A stretch of 64,000 nucleotides of DNA from SIG575 sp045542485 (GTDB lineage Bacteria; Bacillota; Clostridia; Oscillospirales; Acutalibacteraceae), in contig JAZQLC010000046.1 of assembly GCA_045542485.1 (NCBI GenBank), forward strand, positions 1 to 64,000. Reading direction: 5' to 3'. Within the stretch, counting starts at the first letter, position 1, and the number at the start of each line of letters is the position of its first letter. The notes below the pieces were generated by a model, which worked only from the letters and a program-made list of their open reading frames with translations, did not search any database and was not told where the DNA came from. Shown here piece by piece: positions 34,773 through 43,439 of the stretch. A program made the position numbers and the translations under genes.

Positions 34773-37322
34773 ATGAGTACCATTACAAAAGTAATCGCAA
34801 CCATACTTTCTTTTCTGCAGTTTATTTTCTGCGGAATAAGTTATGGTGACTTTGGTGAAATCTCAGATCCCGATAAAGAGGAAACTGAAATTGTAAACAA
34901 CATTGACGGACAGACCAATATGGCACAGTCAATTAAATTTGCTAATGAAGTAAAGAATCAGGCTCAGGCAAAATATACAAACCCTGACAGAAGTGCATAT
35001 GAGATGAAAAACTCTCAGATGATTTTCACTCATTCCCTTACAAAAACAAACTCTGCAACTCTCACTGACCTTGATGGAAATGTTTATATTGCAGACAGCT
35101 TTGATACATATTTCACCACAGTTGACGGCAAAACATATTATTCTTCCGACTCTTCAGTAGAAGGCAGAGTCAACACAATAAGACTCGGTGAATATTATTA
35201 TGATTGCCATATAAGAGATTTCGACGGAAAATCTGACCTTTTCAAGGTTGATAAAACATATCACCTTTACGGCGACAGACTTTACAACCAGACGACACTT
35301 ATGGCAACAGATGCCACAATAGATCTGAAAGAATTCGGCAGCATTGTAAGAATTCCCGCAGACACTGTGGTTTCCTTCCAGGCTAAAGCCGGCGGCGTAG
35401 TTTTTGACAACACAGCGGGAGAAACAGACTCACTTGAATACCTTGCCTTTGATATTAAAGATGTAGGTATTGTAGGTTTTATTATCCCCTCTGACGGCTC
35501 TGTGAAATCAATTTCACTTACCCTTGAAGACGGCTACTATGTTTTCAAGCAGGTTGCCAATTACACAGAAAGAACCGGCATCAACAAATATGATGAAACT
35601 GGCTCACAGCCTCTTGACAATGTAACTTTCGGCACAAGAATTTATACAGACAAAACTCATTCTTTTGAGAATATCCAAAAAGAGGCTTATCTTGAAAGAA
35701 ATCCTCTTTCGGGAATCACTGTTGACGGCACAGACGCAGGTGCAAGATTTGTAGGCTACGACGCTCTTCGTGGTTGTTATCTGTTCACAATGAACGGTAC
35801 AGATTTCACAACTGCTTACAACAACCCTGAAAGACAGTTCAAAGCTCCCATCACAATCACCTCTGACGATAAGGACAGAACTTTCTATATCAGAATGTTC
35901 GGCACAAACGGTTGCCTTGAAGCAGGTGCAATACTCGATGACAAAGGTGTACTTGTCCCCATTGATGTGGAGGTGTGCAAAAACTTCCAGGGAGACGGCG
36001 GCGAACCCTTTTACAGCGTAAAAGACTATCAGTACGGCGACAGCTTCTTCCCCGTTTCAATCAAAGCAAACGAAACTCTTTCTTTCACACTTCTTAACCT
36101 CTATCAGAACTGGGGTAAATTCCCTCTCAAACAGCTTTCGGCAATCGAATTCCATGTTTCATACTATCACCTTTCAACGGGCACAACTGAATCCAACTGT
36201 ATTGCACCTTACTTTGTTTTTGGGAAAGACGGTTGGCTTCTTCCTGACTTCAGAACAAGAAGCGGTAACATCTGGCCCGAACAGCCTCAGTTCAACTCCG
36301 TAGGCATTTTGAAATTTGTAAATTACACGCCAAAAGCACTTGGTCTTTTTGATAAAGACACAATCCTCAGCGAATATGTCAGTGCAGACATCGCATCGGT
36401 AGGTCAGACATATTCAGATATCACTCAGAATTACATTTCAGACTGCGGCTCTTACGAATACACTCTCCGTCATGTGGAATTCCCCCAGACAGATGAAAAC
36501 AGAACATACTATACTCTCGAAATCAATTTCCTGCGCGATGTGAATTTTGCGAACTTCAGAAGAGACTTTGACCTGTTCTATTTCGACGGAAGATATGTCC
36601 AGTATGATAAAGCAGGTTACCTTGATGAAAACAACAAGCCTGTCAGCGTAGATGTAAATTCCGGCGTTGCAACAAAATATTATACACTCGGTAACGAGTC
36701 ACCCTACTTCAGCTTCTACGATGTCACAGACGATACAAAGCATCAGATTGATGAGCGTTTCGGATGCAACTTTGGTCTTGTTGTACGCGACAGTGAAGTG
36801 ATTATCGGCGGTGAAAAGAGCAATCTCCCGCTTATGTTCCGAGAAGAATCCACAACAGAAAAATCTGCAGGTGTTCTCACTCTTGATGCAGGAAAGGTAT
36901 CTTTCAAAGCAGGAGACTCAATCAAAATGAATATCGTCCTTCTCCCTTGGGGTGTAGGATATGAAGAAACTGATGCTCAGGTACAGGCTGTCCGTGAAGA
37001 CAGTGCTCTCAACCCTGTGACAGTTACAGCGACAAAAGGCACTGTGAAAGAAGATAAACTCGTTCCCACCGTTATTGCCGAAAACAATGAAGCTGCTTTC
37101 TCAATCTCAGGCGGCAGAAATAATATTGCAGTAAGAGTTGACGGATTTACAAACCTTGAATGTCCCGAAATTTATATGAACGGCGAAAAAGTGAATCTTG
37201 CTTCATCTAACGGATATGACGGATATTCTGTATTCTACAACGATGACGGAACATACGGCTTCAGCTTTGTTTATGAGACAAAAGACCCCTTTACAACATA
37301 TAGCTTTGTGGTAAAACAGTAA
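34773..37322 (+). CDS. Large exported protein of unknown function
   Basis: An 849-residue protein I do not recognise. The N-terminus has a hydrophobic segment ('VIATILSFLQFIFCGISYG') that should act as a signal peptide or anchor. The body looks beta-rich with many aromatic and Asp/Gly residues, for example 'YYDCHIRDFDGKSDLFKVD', 'LRGCYLFTMNGTDFT' and 'YYTLEINFLRDVNFANFR', a pattern common in carbohydrate-acting or carbohydrate-binding proteins. No catalytic motif is clear. The C-terminal 150 residues resemble a separate beta-sandwich. Its stop overlaps the start of the DUF1294 gene by one base. A glycan-related role is a guess. Confidence 0.7.
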   Translation: MSTITKVIATILSFLQFIFCGISYGDFGEISDPDKEETEIVNNIDGQTNMAQSIKFANEVKNQAQAKYTNPDRSAYEMKNSQMIFTHSLTKTNSATLTDLDGNVYIADSFDTYFTTVDGKTYYSSDSSVEGRVNTIRLGEYYYDCHIRDFDGKSDLFKVDKTYHLYGDRLYNQTTLMATDATIDLKEFGSIVRIPADTVVSFQAKAGGVVFDNTAGETDSLEYLAFDIKDVGIVGFIIPSDGSVKSISLTLEDGYYVFKQVANYTERTGINKYDETGSQPLDNVTFGTRIYTDKTHSFENIQKEAYLERNPLSGITVDGTDAGARFVGYDALRGCYLFTMNGTDFTTAYNNPERQFKAPITITSDDKDRTFYIRMFGTNGCLEAGAILDDKGVLVPIDVEVCKNFQGDGGEPFYSVKDYQYGDSFFPVSIKANETLSFTLLNLYQNWGKFPLKQLSAIEFHVSYYHLSTGTTESNCIAPYFVFGKDGWLLPDFRTRSGNIWPEQPQFNSVGILKFVNYTPKALGLFDKDTILSEYVSADIASVGQTYSDITQNYISDCGSYEYTLRHVEFPQTDENRTYYTLEINFLRDVNFANFRRDFDLFYFDGRYVQYDKAGYLDENNKPVSVDVNSGVATKYYTLGNESPYFSFYDVTDDTKHQIDERFGCNFGLVVRDSEVIIGGEKSNLPLMFREESTTEKSAGVLTLDAGKVSFKAGDSIKMNIVLLPWGVGYEETDAQVQAVREDSALNPVTVTATKGTVKEDKLVPTVIAENNEAAFSISGGRNNIAVRVDGFTNLECPEIYMNGEKVNLASSNGYDGYSVFYNDDGTYGFSFVYETKDPFTTYSFVVKQ

Positions 37323-37585
37323 TGGAAAAATTTTTCATAATTTATTTAGTCCTCATCAATCTTATTACTTTCATAATCTTTGCAATCGACAAAACAAAAG
37401 CCAAGAAAAGCAAGTGGAGGATACCTGAAAAAACGCTGTTCATTCTTGCAGCAATCGGTGGCTCTGTGGGTGCCCTTGCAGGAATGTACACATTCAGACA
37501 TAAGACAAAGAAAAAATCTTTCAAATTCGGCATACCTGCAATATTGATTGCACAGATTGTTCTGATTTATTTCATAGTAAGATAA
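37322..37585 (+). CDS. DUF1294 membrane protein
   Basis: An 87-residue protein with three membrane helices and the DUF1294 signature 'DKTKAKKSKWRIPEKTL' followed by 'GGSVGALAGMYTFRHKT'. The family has no known function. The gene starts on the last base of the upstream 849-residue gene and ends before a strong hairpin. Confidence 0.88.
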   Translation: MEKFFIIYLVLINLITFIIFAIDKTKAKKSKWRIPEKTLFILAAIGGSVGALAGMYTFRHKTKKKSFKFGIPAILIAQIVLIYFIVR

Positions 37586-37589
37586 AGAA

Positions 37590-37632
37590 ACTACCCAAGA
37601 AATTTTAGAATTTCTTGGGTAGTAATTTTTTA
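37590..37632. terminator. Bidirectional terminator between the DUF1294 and malic enzyme genes
   Basis: ACTACCCAAGAAATT / AATTTCTTGGGTAGT arms with a TTAG loop, followed by AATTTTTT on the plus strand and TTTCTTT on the minus strand. Confidence 0.88.
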
Positions 37633-37648
37633 ACTTTCAGTTTTTCGT

Positions 37649-38827
37649 TCAGATTCTTGCTACGCCTGTTTTTCTTGCAGCTTCTGCAACTGCTGCTGCA
37701 ACTGTTTTGCCCACTCTTTCATCAAAAGCTTTGGGAATGATATATTCGGGACAAAGCTCTTCGTCTGAAACAAGAGATGCGATAGCCTTTGCTGCTGCGA
37801 TTTTCATTTCCTCATTGATATCACTTGCTCTTACATCAAGTGCACCGCGGAAAATTCCGGGGAAAGCAAGAACATTGTTAATCTGGTTTGGATAGTCGCT
37901 TCTGCCGGTACCAACAACTGCCGCACCTGCTGCCTTTGCTTCATCAGGCATAATTTCAGGCACGGGGTTAGCCATAGCCATAACAATTGCATCTTTTGCC
38001 ATTGATTTAATCATATCCTGAGAAACGCAACCGGGTGCTGAAACACCAACGAGCACATCTGCACCCTTAAGTGCATCTGCAAGTGTACCGTCAATATTAT
38101 CCTTGTTAGAAATTTCTGCCATTTCTTCCTGAGCAGAGGTCATACCTTCTTTGCCCTTGCATACAATACCGAAACGGTCGCACATAATAACATTTTTAAC
38201 TCCGACCTGAATGAAGAGTTTTGCAATCGCAATACCTGCTGAACCTGCACCGTTGATTACAACTGTCGCGTCTTCAACTTTTTTGCCAACGCATTTCAGA
38301 GCATTCATAAGTGCTGCTGAGCAGACAATTGCTGTACCGTGCTGGTCATCGTGGAAAACAGGGATATCAACATCTTCTCTTTCCTTGAGTTTTCTTTCAA
38401 TTTCGAAGCAACGGGGTGCCGCAATATCCTCAAGATTGATGCCACCGAAGGAACCTGCAAGAAGTGCGATTGTATTTACGATTTCGTCAACATCCTTTGA
38501 ACGGATGCAGAGAGGGAATGCGTCAACACCTGCAAACTCCTTGAAAAGAACGCATTTGCCTTCCATAACGGGCATACCCGCTTCGGGACCGATGTCACCG
38601 AGACCAAGAACTGCAGTACCGTCTGTGATAACTGCAACAAGGTTGTGACGGCGTGTAAGCTCATAGCTCTTGCTGTAATCCTTGTTGATTTCAAGACAAG
38701 GCTGTGCAACGCCGGGTGTATATGCAAGAGAAAGTGACTCCTTATCATTCACCTTTGCTCTTGCGTTAACTTCAATTTTGCCCTGCCACTCATAATGACA
38801 TTCAAGGGCTTTCTTTGCATAATCCAT
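37649..38827 (-). CDS. Malic enzyme (oxaloacetate-decarboxylating malate dehydrogenase)
   Basis: A 392-residue malic enzyme of the short bacterial type that turns malate into pyruvate, CO2 and reduced NAD(P). Motifs are 'LSLAYTPGVAQPCLEI' at the start, 'ITDGTAVLGLGDIGP', 'HDDQHGTAIV' and the Rossmann 'VINGAGSAGIAI'. Cofactor preference cannot be settled by eye. It is the last gene of the glpK operon, 10 nt after the Ldh2-type dehydrogenase, which may itself use malate. Confidence 0.95.
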   Translation of the reverse strand: MDYAKKALECHYEWQGKIEVNARAKVNDKESLSLAYTPGVAQPCLEINKDYSKSYELTRRHNLVAVITDGTAVLGLGDIGPEAGMPVMEGKCVLFKEFAGVDAFPLCIRSKDVDEIVNTIALLAGSFGGINLEDIAAPRCFEIERKLKEREDVDIPVFHDDQHGTAIVCSAALMNALKCVGKKVEDATVVINGAGSAGIAIAKLFIQVGVKNVIMCDRFGIVCKGKEGMTSAQEEMAEISNKDNIDGTLADALKGADVLVGVSAPGCVSQDMIKSMAKDAIVMAMANPVPEIMPDEAKAAGAAVVGTGRSDYPNQINNVLAFPGIFRGALDVRASDINEEMKIAAAKAIASLVSDEELCPEYIIPKAFDERVGKTVAAAVAEAARKTGVARI

Positions 38828-38837
38828 TTTTATTACC

Positions 38838-39944
38838 TCATTCCCAGGGGAATTTATAGTCGAGACCTAAATCGTCGCGTACCTTTGACATTTCTTTCTG
38901 AACTGATTCATTGATGGGAACACCTGAATCTTTTCTTTCCTGCCAGATTTCGTATTCCTTTTCCCCTGCTGTGTAAATTCTGTCCTGACCGGGAGCCTTC
39001 TTTGAAGCTCTGATTGAACGGATGATATCTCCCGCCTTTTTTCTGCAAAGCTCTTCCCCGAGGAAGTGGTCTGTGTCGATTGCAATAAAGAAGTGACCGA
39101 GATGATAGGGAACTTTTTCACCGTTTTCTCCTACACCGTCAAGTGACTTACCGTAGTCGCCATCCTGAAGAACTGATGAGAAGAATTCAACAGCAAGAGC
39201 AAAGCCGTAACCTTTATATCCGCCGAGAGCCTCACCGATACCGCCGAGAGTTGTAAGCGCAGCAGTACCGTTACGGATTTTCTTAAGTGCCACACCTGCA
39301 TCACCCTCAACAGGCTCACCGTCAATACCGATGATTGTACCGGGGTGAACATCTTCGCCGATTCTCTCATAATACTCAACCTTGCCGTTCTGAGTGATTG
39401 AAGTTGCGCAGTCAAAGTTGAAGTCAAACTCTTCATCTGTGGGAACACCGATTGTGAAGGGGTTTGTACCGAACATACCCTCAACGCCGTGTGTGGGGGC
39501 AACTGAAGGACGGGCGTTTGTACCCGTCATACCGATACAACCTGCTTTTGTTGCCATAGTTGTATAGTAACCTGCAATACCGTAGTGGCAGGAGTTACGC
39601 ACAACTACCATACCCATACCGTATTCTTTAGCCTTTTTAATAGCAAGTGACATAGCCTTGTGGCCGATAACCTGACCCATACCGTCGTGACCGTCAACAA
39701 CAGCAGTTGTAGGTGTTTCTTTGATAATTTCAAAGTTTGTCACGGGATTCTGGATACCCCAGTTGATTCTGTCGATGTAGATAGGCTTGAATCTGTTACA
39801 ACCGTGTGATTCAATACCTCTTCTGTCTGATTCGAGAAGGACATCTGTACAGATTTCTGCATCCTCTCTGGGAACACCTGCTCCCACAAATGCGTCAGTG
39901 ATAAAATCCTGAGCCGTTTTCCAATCAAGAATTACTTTTCCCAT
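38838..39944 (-). CDS. Ldh2-type malate/lactate/ureidoglycolate dehydrogenase
   Basis: A 368-residue NAD(P)-dependent 2-hydroxyacid dehydrogenase of the Ldh2/MdhII family (PF02615), unrelated to classical Rossmann LDH. Characteristic stretches are 'ESDRRGIESHGCNRF', 'VVVRNSCHYGIAGYYT' with the catalytic His, and 'LGGYKGYGFAL'. Members act on malate, lactate, sulfolactate or ureidoglycolate; the malic enzyme next to it favours malate here, by inference. It lies 28 nt after glpK. Confidence 0.92.
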   Translation of the reverse strand: MGKVILDWKTAQDFITDAFVGAGVPREDAEICTDVLLESDRRGIESHGCNRFKPIYIDRINWGIQNPVTNFEIIKETPTTAVVDGHDGMGQVIGHKAMSLAIKKAKEYGMGMVVVRNSCHYGIAGYYTTMATKAGCIGMTGTNARPSVAPTHGVEGMFGTNPFTIGVPTDEEFDFNFDCATSITQNGKVEYYERIGEDVHPGTIIGIDGEPVEGDAGVALKKIRNGTAALTTLGGIGEALGGYKGYGFALAVEFFSSVLQDGDYGKSLDGVGENGEKVPYHLGHFFIAIDTDHFLGEELCRKKAGDIIRSIRASKKAPGQDRIYTAGEKEYEIWQERKDSGVPINESVQKEMSKVRDDLGLDYKFPWE

Positions 39945-39972
39945 ATATTTTTACTCCTTCCAGATTAATTTC

Positions 39973-41475
39973 TTATTCCTGTTCTTCCCAGTCCATAGAG
40001 CGTTTGACTGCTTTCTTCCAACCTGCGTACAGCTTATTACGGCTGTCCATATCCATTTCAGGTGTGAATATTCTGTCAACCTCTCTGAGAGAAGCAAGTT
40101 CCGTTTCGTCTTTCCAATATCCTACTGCAAGACCTGCAAGAAAAGCTGCACCGAGAGCCGTCGTTTCAACCATTTTCGGACGGTCAACAGGTGTTCTTAT
40201 CATATTTGACTGAATCTGCATCATTATGTTGCTGACTGATGCGCCACCGTCAACACGAAGTGAAGAAAGCTCGATTCCTGAGTCTGCGTTCATAGCTTCA
40301 AGCAAGTCTGTCATCTGAAAAGCGATGCTCTCAAGACATGCACGGGCAATATGCGCTCTGTTTGCACCGCGTGTAAGACCCATCATACAGCCTCTTGCGT
40401 ACATATCCCAATAAGGTGCACCGAGACCTGTAAATGCAGGAACAAAATAAACTCCGTTTGCATCTTCAACACTTTCGGCAAGTTCGTCAACACGGGGAGC
40501 AGTATCAATCAGACGGACTTCATCGCGAAGCCATTTGATAACTGACCCTGCATTGAAAGCACTACCCTCAATAGAATATGTAACTTTGTCTCCGATACCC
40601 CACGCAACACCTGAAACAAGATTATTTTTTGAACGAACTCTTGTTTCACCTGTGTTCATAAGAAGGAAACAACCTGTACCGTATGTATTTTTAGCCTGAC
40701 CTTTCTCGAAACAAGCCTGACCGTAAAGGGCTGCAGGTTGGTCGCCGATTGAACTTGAAACGGGAACTCCTGCCAAATCTTCAAGACCTAAAATGCCCTC
40801 TGAAACATAGCCGTAAATTTCGCTTGAAGGTCTTACCTCGGGAAGCATACTCATAGGCACTCCGAGTTCACTGCAGAGTTTTTCGTCCCAGCAAAGCTTA
40901 TCAACATCAAAAAGCATTGTTCTTGATGCGTTTGAGTAGTCCGTAACATGACAGCCCGTAAGCTTCCAGATAAGCCATGTATCAACTGTTCCGAAAAGCA
41001 GATCTCCTCTTTCAGCAGCTTCTCTTGCGCCCGGAACATTGTCTAAAATCCATCTGATTTTTGTGCCTGAAAAGTAAGCGTCAATAAGCAGACCCGTCTT
41101 TTCCTTTACATATTCCTCAAGACCTCTTGCTTTAAGCTCCTCGCACATTTTTGCCGTTCTTCGACACTGCCACACAATTGCGTTATAAACGGGTTTACCT
41201 GTGTTTTTATCCCACACAATTGTAGTTTCGCGCTGGTTTGTAATGCCGATAGCAGCAATCTGCGAAGGCTCCACATCAGACTGAGCGAAAAGCTGAGTTA
41301 TTGAGTTGAACTGACTGTAAAGGATTTCCATAGGGTCGTGTTCAACCCATCCTGAATTCGGATAAATCTGATTGAATTCCTTCTGTGCCTTTGCGGCAAT
41401 TCTGCCGTATTTATCAAAAGCAACTGCCCTTGAACTTGTTGTTCCCTGGTCGAGGGAGAGAATATATTTTTCCAT
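39973..41475 (-). CDS. glpK: Glycerol kinase
   Basis: A 500-residue FGGY-family kinase that phosphorylates glycerol to sn-glycerol-3-phosphate. 'DQGTTSSRAVAFD' begins the ATP site; 'WKLTGCHVTDYSNASRTML' and 'GDQQAALYGQ'-like 'GDQPAALYGQACF' are family signatures. It heads the operon with the Ldh2-type dehydrogenase and malic enzyme. No glpF or glpD is adjacent, so entry and further oxidation must be encoded elsewhere. The start follows AGGAGGATATGAT; an upstream leader of about 95 nt separates it from its promoter. Confidence 0.97.
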   Translation of the reverse strand: MEKYILSLDQGTTSSRAVAFDKYGRIAAKAQKEFNQIYPNSGWVEHDPMEILYSQFNSITQLFAQSDVEPSQIAAIGITNQRETTIVWDKNTGKPVYNAIVWQCRRTAKMCEELKARGLEEYVKEKTGLLIDAYFSGTKIRWILDNVPGAREAAERGDLLFGTVDTWLIWKLTGCHVTDYSNASRTMLFDVDKLCWDEKLCSELGVPMSMLPEVRPSSEIYGYVSEGILGLEDLAGVPVSSSIGDQPAALYGQACFEKGQAKNTYGTGCFLLMNTGETRVRSKNNLVSGVAWGIGDKVTYSIEGSAFNAGSVIKWLRDEVRLIDTAPRVDELAESVEDANGVYFVPAFTGLGAPYWDMYARGCMMGLTRGANRAHIARACLESIAFQMTDLLEAMNADSGIELSSLRVDGGASVSNIMMQIQSNMIRTPVDRPKMVETTALGAAFLAGLAVGYWKDETELASLREVDRIFTPEMDMDSRNKLYAGWKKAVKRSMDWEEQE

Positions 41476-41570
41476 ATCATATCCTCCTGAAAAAACGAAG
41501 AGAAAACCTACACCCTGAAGAATTTCAAGTTGTCCGTTTTCCCTCCGAAATTTTATTATTCTACATTAAT

Positions 41571-41599
41571 ATCTTAATCCAAATACCGCCAAAAGTCAA
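41571..41599 (-). promoter_or_regulatory. Likely promoter of glpK operon
   Basis: Minus strand TTGACT (41594-41599), 17-nt spacer, TAAGAT (41571-41576). About 90 nt of leader follow. Confidence 0.6.
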
Positions 41600-41619
41600 T
41601 ATACAGACAGCGCCGTTTG

Positions 41620-42741
41620 TTATACTTTCTGATTCTTTCTGAAGTTAGGCATATCAAGAGCCTTGCCACCGTTCTGAACAGAAATATTTGAAAGAAGAGC
41701 AACTGCACTCCACTCTGCTGCATCGTAAACATCAACATAGGGTTTTGTGCCGTTGGCAACTGCGTCAATGAAATCCTTTACAATGAAGAAGTCGCCGCCC
41801 TCATGGCCTGTCTTTCTCTGCTCCTCTGTTGCTGTCTTGTATCTTTCGGGAAGGTACAGACCCTCATATTCTTTAAGGGGCTGCCACTCCTGCTTGTAGC
41901 CGTATACAGCGTCTTCAGGTTTGATATGTACCTTATGAACATCGCCGAGACCTCTCGGTGCTTCATAGGCTCCGTTTGTACCCTGAAGAAGATAATAGTT
42001 CATATTGTGAGGTCTGTTTGAAATGCAGTCAACGCGTACCTTTACAAGCTCACCGCCATCAAGGGTGCACATTGTAACTGTTGTGTCATCCTGATTAAAC
42101 TGAGGTGCTGTGAAGCTGCCTGTACCGAAAGATGAAACCGATGTGATTCTCTTTCCTGCAGGGAAGCATTTCATAACGGGGCCGAGAGAGTGTGTGGGAT
42201 AGAAGCAACCTCTTGTGCCCAGCTGCCAATAACTTCTCCATGAAGTCTTGCCGTTTTTATAAACTGCAAGGTCTTTGATGTCGTGGAGATATTCGCCCTC
42301 TGCGTAATAAAGCTTACCGAAAAGACCTGCCTCTGACATATTTCTTATCATCTGTGCCTGAGGTGAATAGCAGTAGTTTTCTGCCATCATATATGTCTTT
42401 CCGCTCTTTTCAACTGCCTCAACGAGCCAGTGAAGTTCATCCATTGTAACACCTGCAGTAACTTCACTCATTACGTGCTTTCCTGCCTCAAGAGCAGCAA
42501 GTGTCTGCATAACGTGGTACTGCATGGGTGTTGCAATAATAACTGCGTCGATATCGCTTTCGAGCATATCGTCATAGATTCTGTATGTTTTCGGGATGTT
42601 GTATGTTTCAGAAATTTCTTTAAGAACTGTTTCGTCAAGGTCGCAGATTGCTGTGATTTCAACATTTTCACAATTCTGCAGACCCATAATCATACATTTG
42701 CCTCTTGCGCCGACTATACCGACTTTAATTTTCTTACTCAT
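41620..42741 (-). CDS. Gfo/Idh/MocA-family oxidoreductase
   Basis: A protein of about 373 residues with an N-terminal Rossmann fold ('VGIVGARGKCMIMG'), 'CDLDETVL' at the second strand, 'ADAVIIATPMQYH'-like 'DIDAVIIATPMQYH', and 'EVTAGVTMDELHWLVE', which replaces the usual EKP motif with EVT. A C-terminal substrate domain follows. Members oxidise or epimerise sugars and inositols with bound NAD(P); the missing EKP Lys may alter chemistry. I chose the ATG at 42741 (GGAGG upstream). It follows the GNAT gene by 2 nt. Confidence 0.88.
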   Translation of the reverse strand: MSKKIKVGIVGARGKCMIMGLQNCENVEITAICDLDETVLKEISETYNIPKTYRIYDDMLESDIDAVIIATPMQYHVMQTLAALEAGKHVMSEVTAGVTMDELHWLVEAVEKSGKTYMMAENYCYSPQAQMIRNMSEAGLFGKLYYAEGEYLHDIKDLAVYKNGKTSWRSYWQLGTRGCFYPTHSLGPVMKCFPAGKRITSVSSFGTGSFTAPQFNQDDTTVTMCTLDGGELVKVRVDCISNRPHNMNYYLLQGTNGAYEAPRGLGDVHKVHIKPEDAVYGYKQEWQPLKEYEGLYLPERYKTATEEQRKTGHEGGDFFIVKDFIDAVANGTKPYVDVYDAAEWSAVALLSNISVQNGGKALDMPNFRKNQKV

Positions 42742-42743
42742 TT

Positions 42744-43325
42744 TCAGTCCTCCAATCTGATATAACAATGATGACTTGCGTCTTCTTCCTTGAGCATTTC
42801 AAGTTCCTTGATACCGTATTCTTTCATAACAGCTACCCAACGGTCATACATTCCTTCATCATATTCAACGGGCTGGAAGCCGTATGAAAGGTAGCTTCTT
42901 ACTGCTGCTTTTCTCCATTCATCAGTTGTAAGGAAAGCGTAGTCACAACCGTCATTATAAAGCTTGTTTACGGCAATCTGATTAAGAACATTACCGAGAC
43001 CTCTGCCTCTCATATCACTTCTTACAGACACCATATGAACATGACCGATATTCTTATCAGGATGATGAATTACTGCAGTTGTTGCCACGTGTTCACCCTC
43101 AAAGTCGATAAAGAAAAGGTCTTTTTCGGGGATAAGGTCGTCGCATCCGAAAATTGCATCCTGAAAATTCTTCTCAGTTGCATCTTCGCCGACAAGACCG
43201 TTTTTACAGATTTCAATCCACGCAGGGATATCGCTTTCGTCCTTATAATTAGAAACGGTAAAGCCTTCAGGGAGCTTTACAGGTTCAGGTTTCTGCCTTT
43301 TCCAATACATTTTAAGCTGTGCCAT
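42744..43325 (-). CDS. GNAT-family N-acetyltransferase
   Basis: A protein of about 193 residues with a GNAT fold. The acetyl-CoA loop is 'VRSDMRGRGLGNVL', and 'AVRSYLSYGFQPVEYDE' forms the typical end strand. The acceptor is unknown, but its place 2 nt before a sugar-oxidoreductase gene suggests an amino-sugar or related metabolite. I chose the ATG at 43325 with AAGGAG upstream; an in-frame ATG at 43343 lies before that site. Confidence 0.85.
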   Translation of the reverse strand: MAQLKMYWKRQKPEPVKLPEGFTVSNYKDESDIPAWIEICKNGLVGEDATEKNFQDAIFGCDDLIPEKDLFFIDFEGEHVATTAVIHHPDKNIGHVHMVSVRSDMRGRGLGNVLNQIAVNKLYNDGCDYAFLTTDEWRKAAVRSYLSYGFQPVEYDEGMYDRWVAVMKEYGIKELEMLKEEDASHHCYIRLED

Positions 43326-43358
43326 ATTCTTTCTCCTTGCCATATTATTATATAAAAT

Positions 43359-43387
43359 ATTCTATCACACTTTTTTTATTTTTTCAA
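43359..43387 (-). promoter_or_regulatory. Likely promoter of the GNAT-oxidoreductase operon
   Basis: Minus strand TTGAAA (43382-43387), 17-nt spacer, TAGAAT (43359-43364). Confidence 0.65.
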
Positions 43388-43401
43388 TCATCTTAGAATA
43401 A

Positions 43402-43436
43402 AAACTGCATCAATACCTGAAGGTATTGATGCAGAA
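43402..43436 (-). terminator. Intrinsic terminator of the dockerin-SpoIID gene
   Basis: CTGCATCAATACC / GGTATTGATGCAG perfect arms; TTTTTATT follows on the minus strand. Confidence 0.88.
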
Positions 43437-43439
43437 ACT

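Noticed and set aside
41571..41768. Minus-strand 64-residue ORF overlapping the glpK promoter and the oxidoreductase end
   Set aside because: It is out of frame with the oxidoreductase, has no ribosome-binding site, and would run through the promoter.
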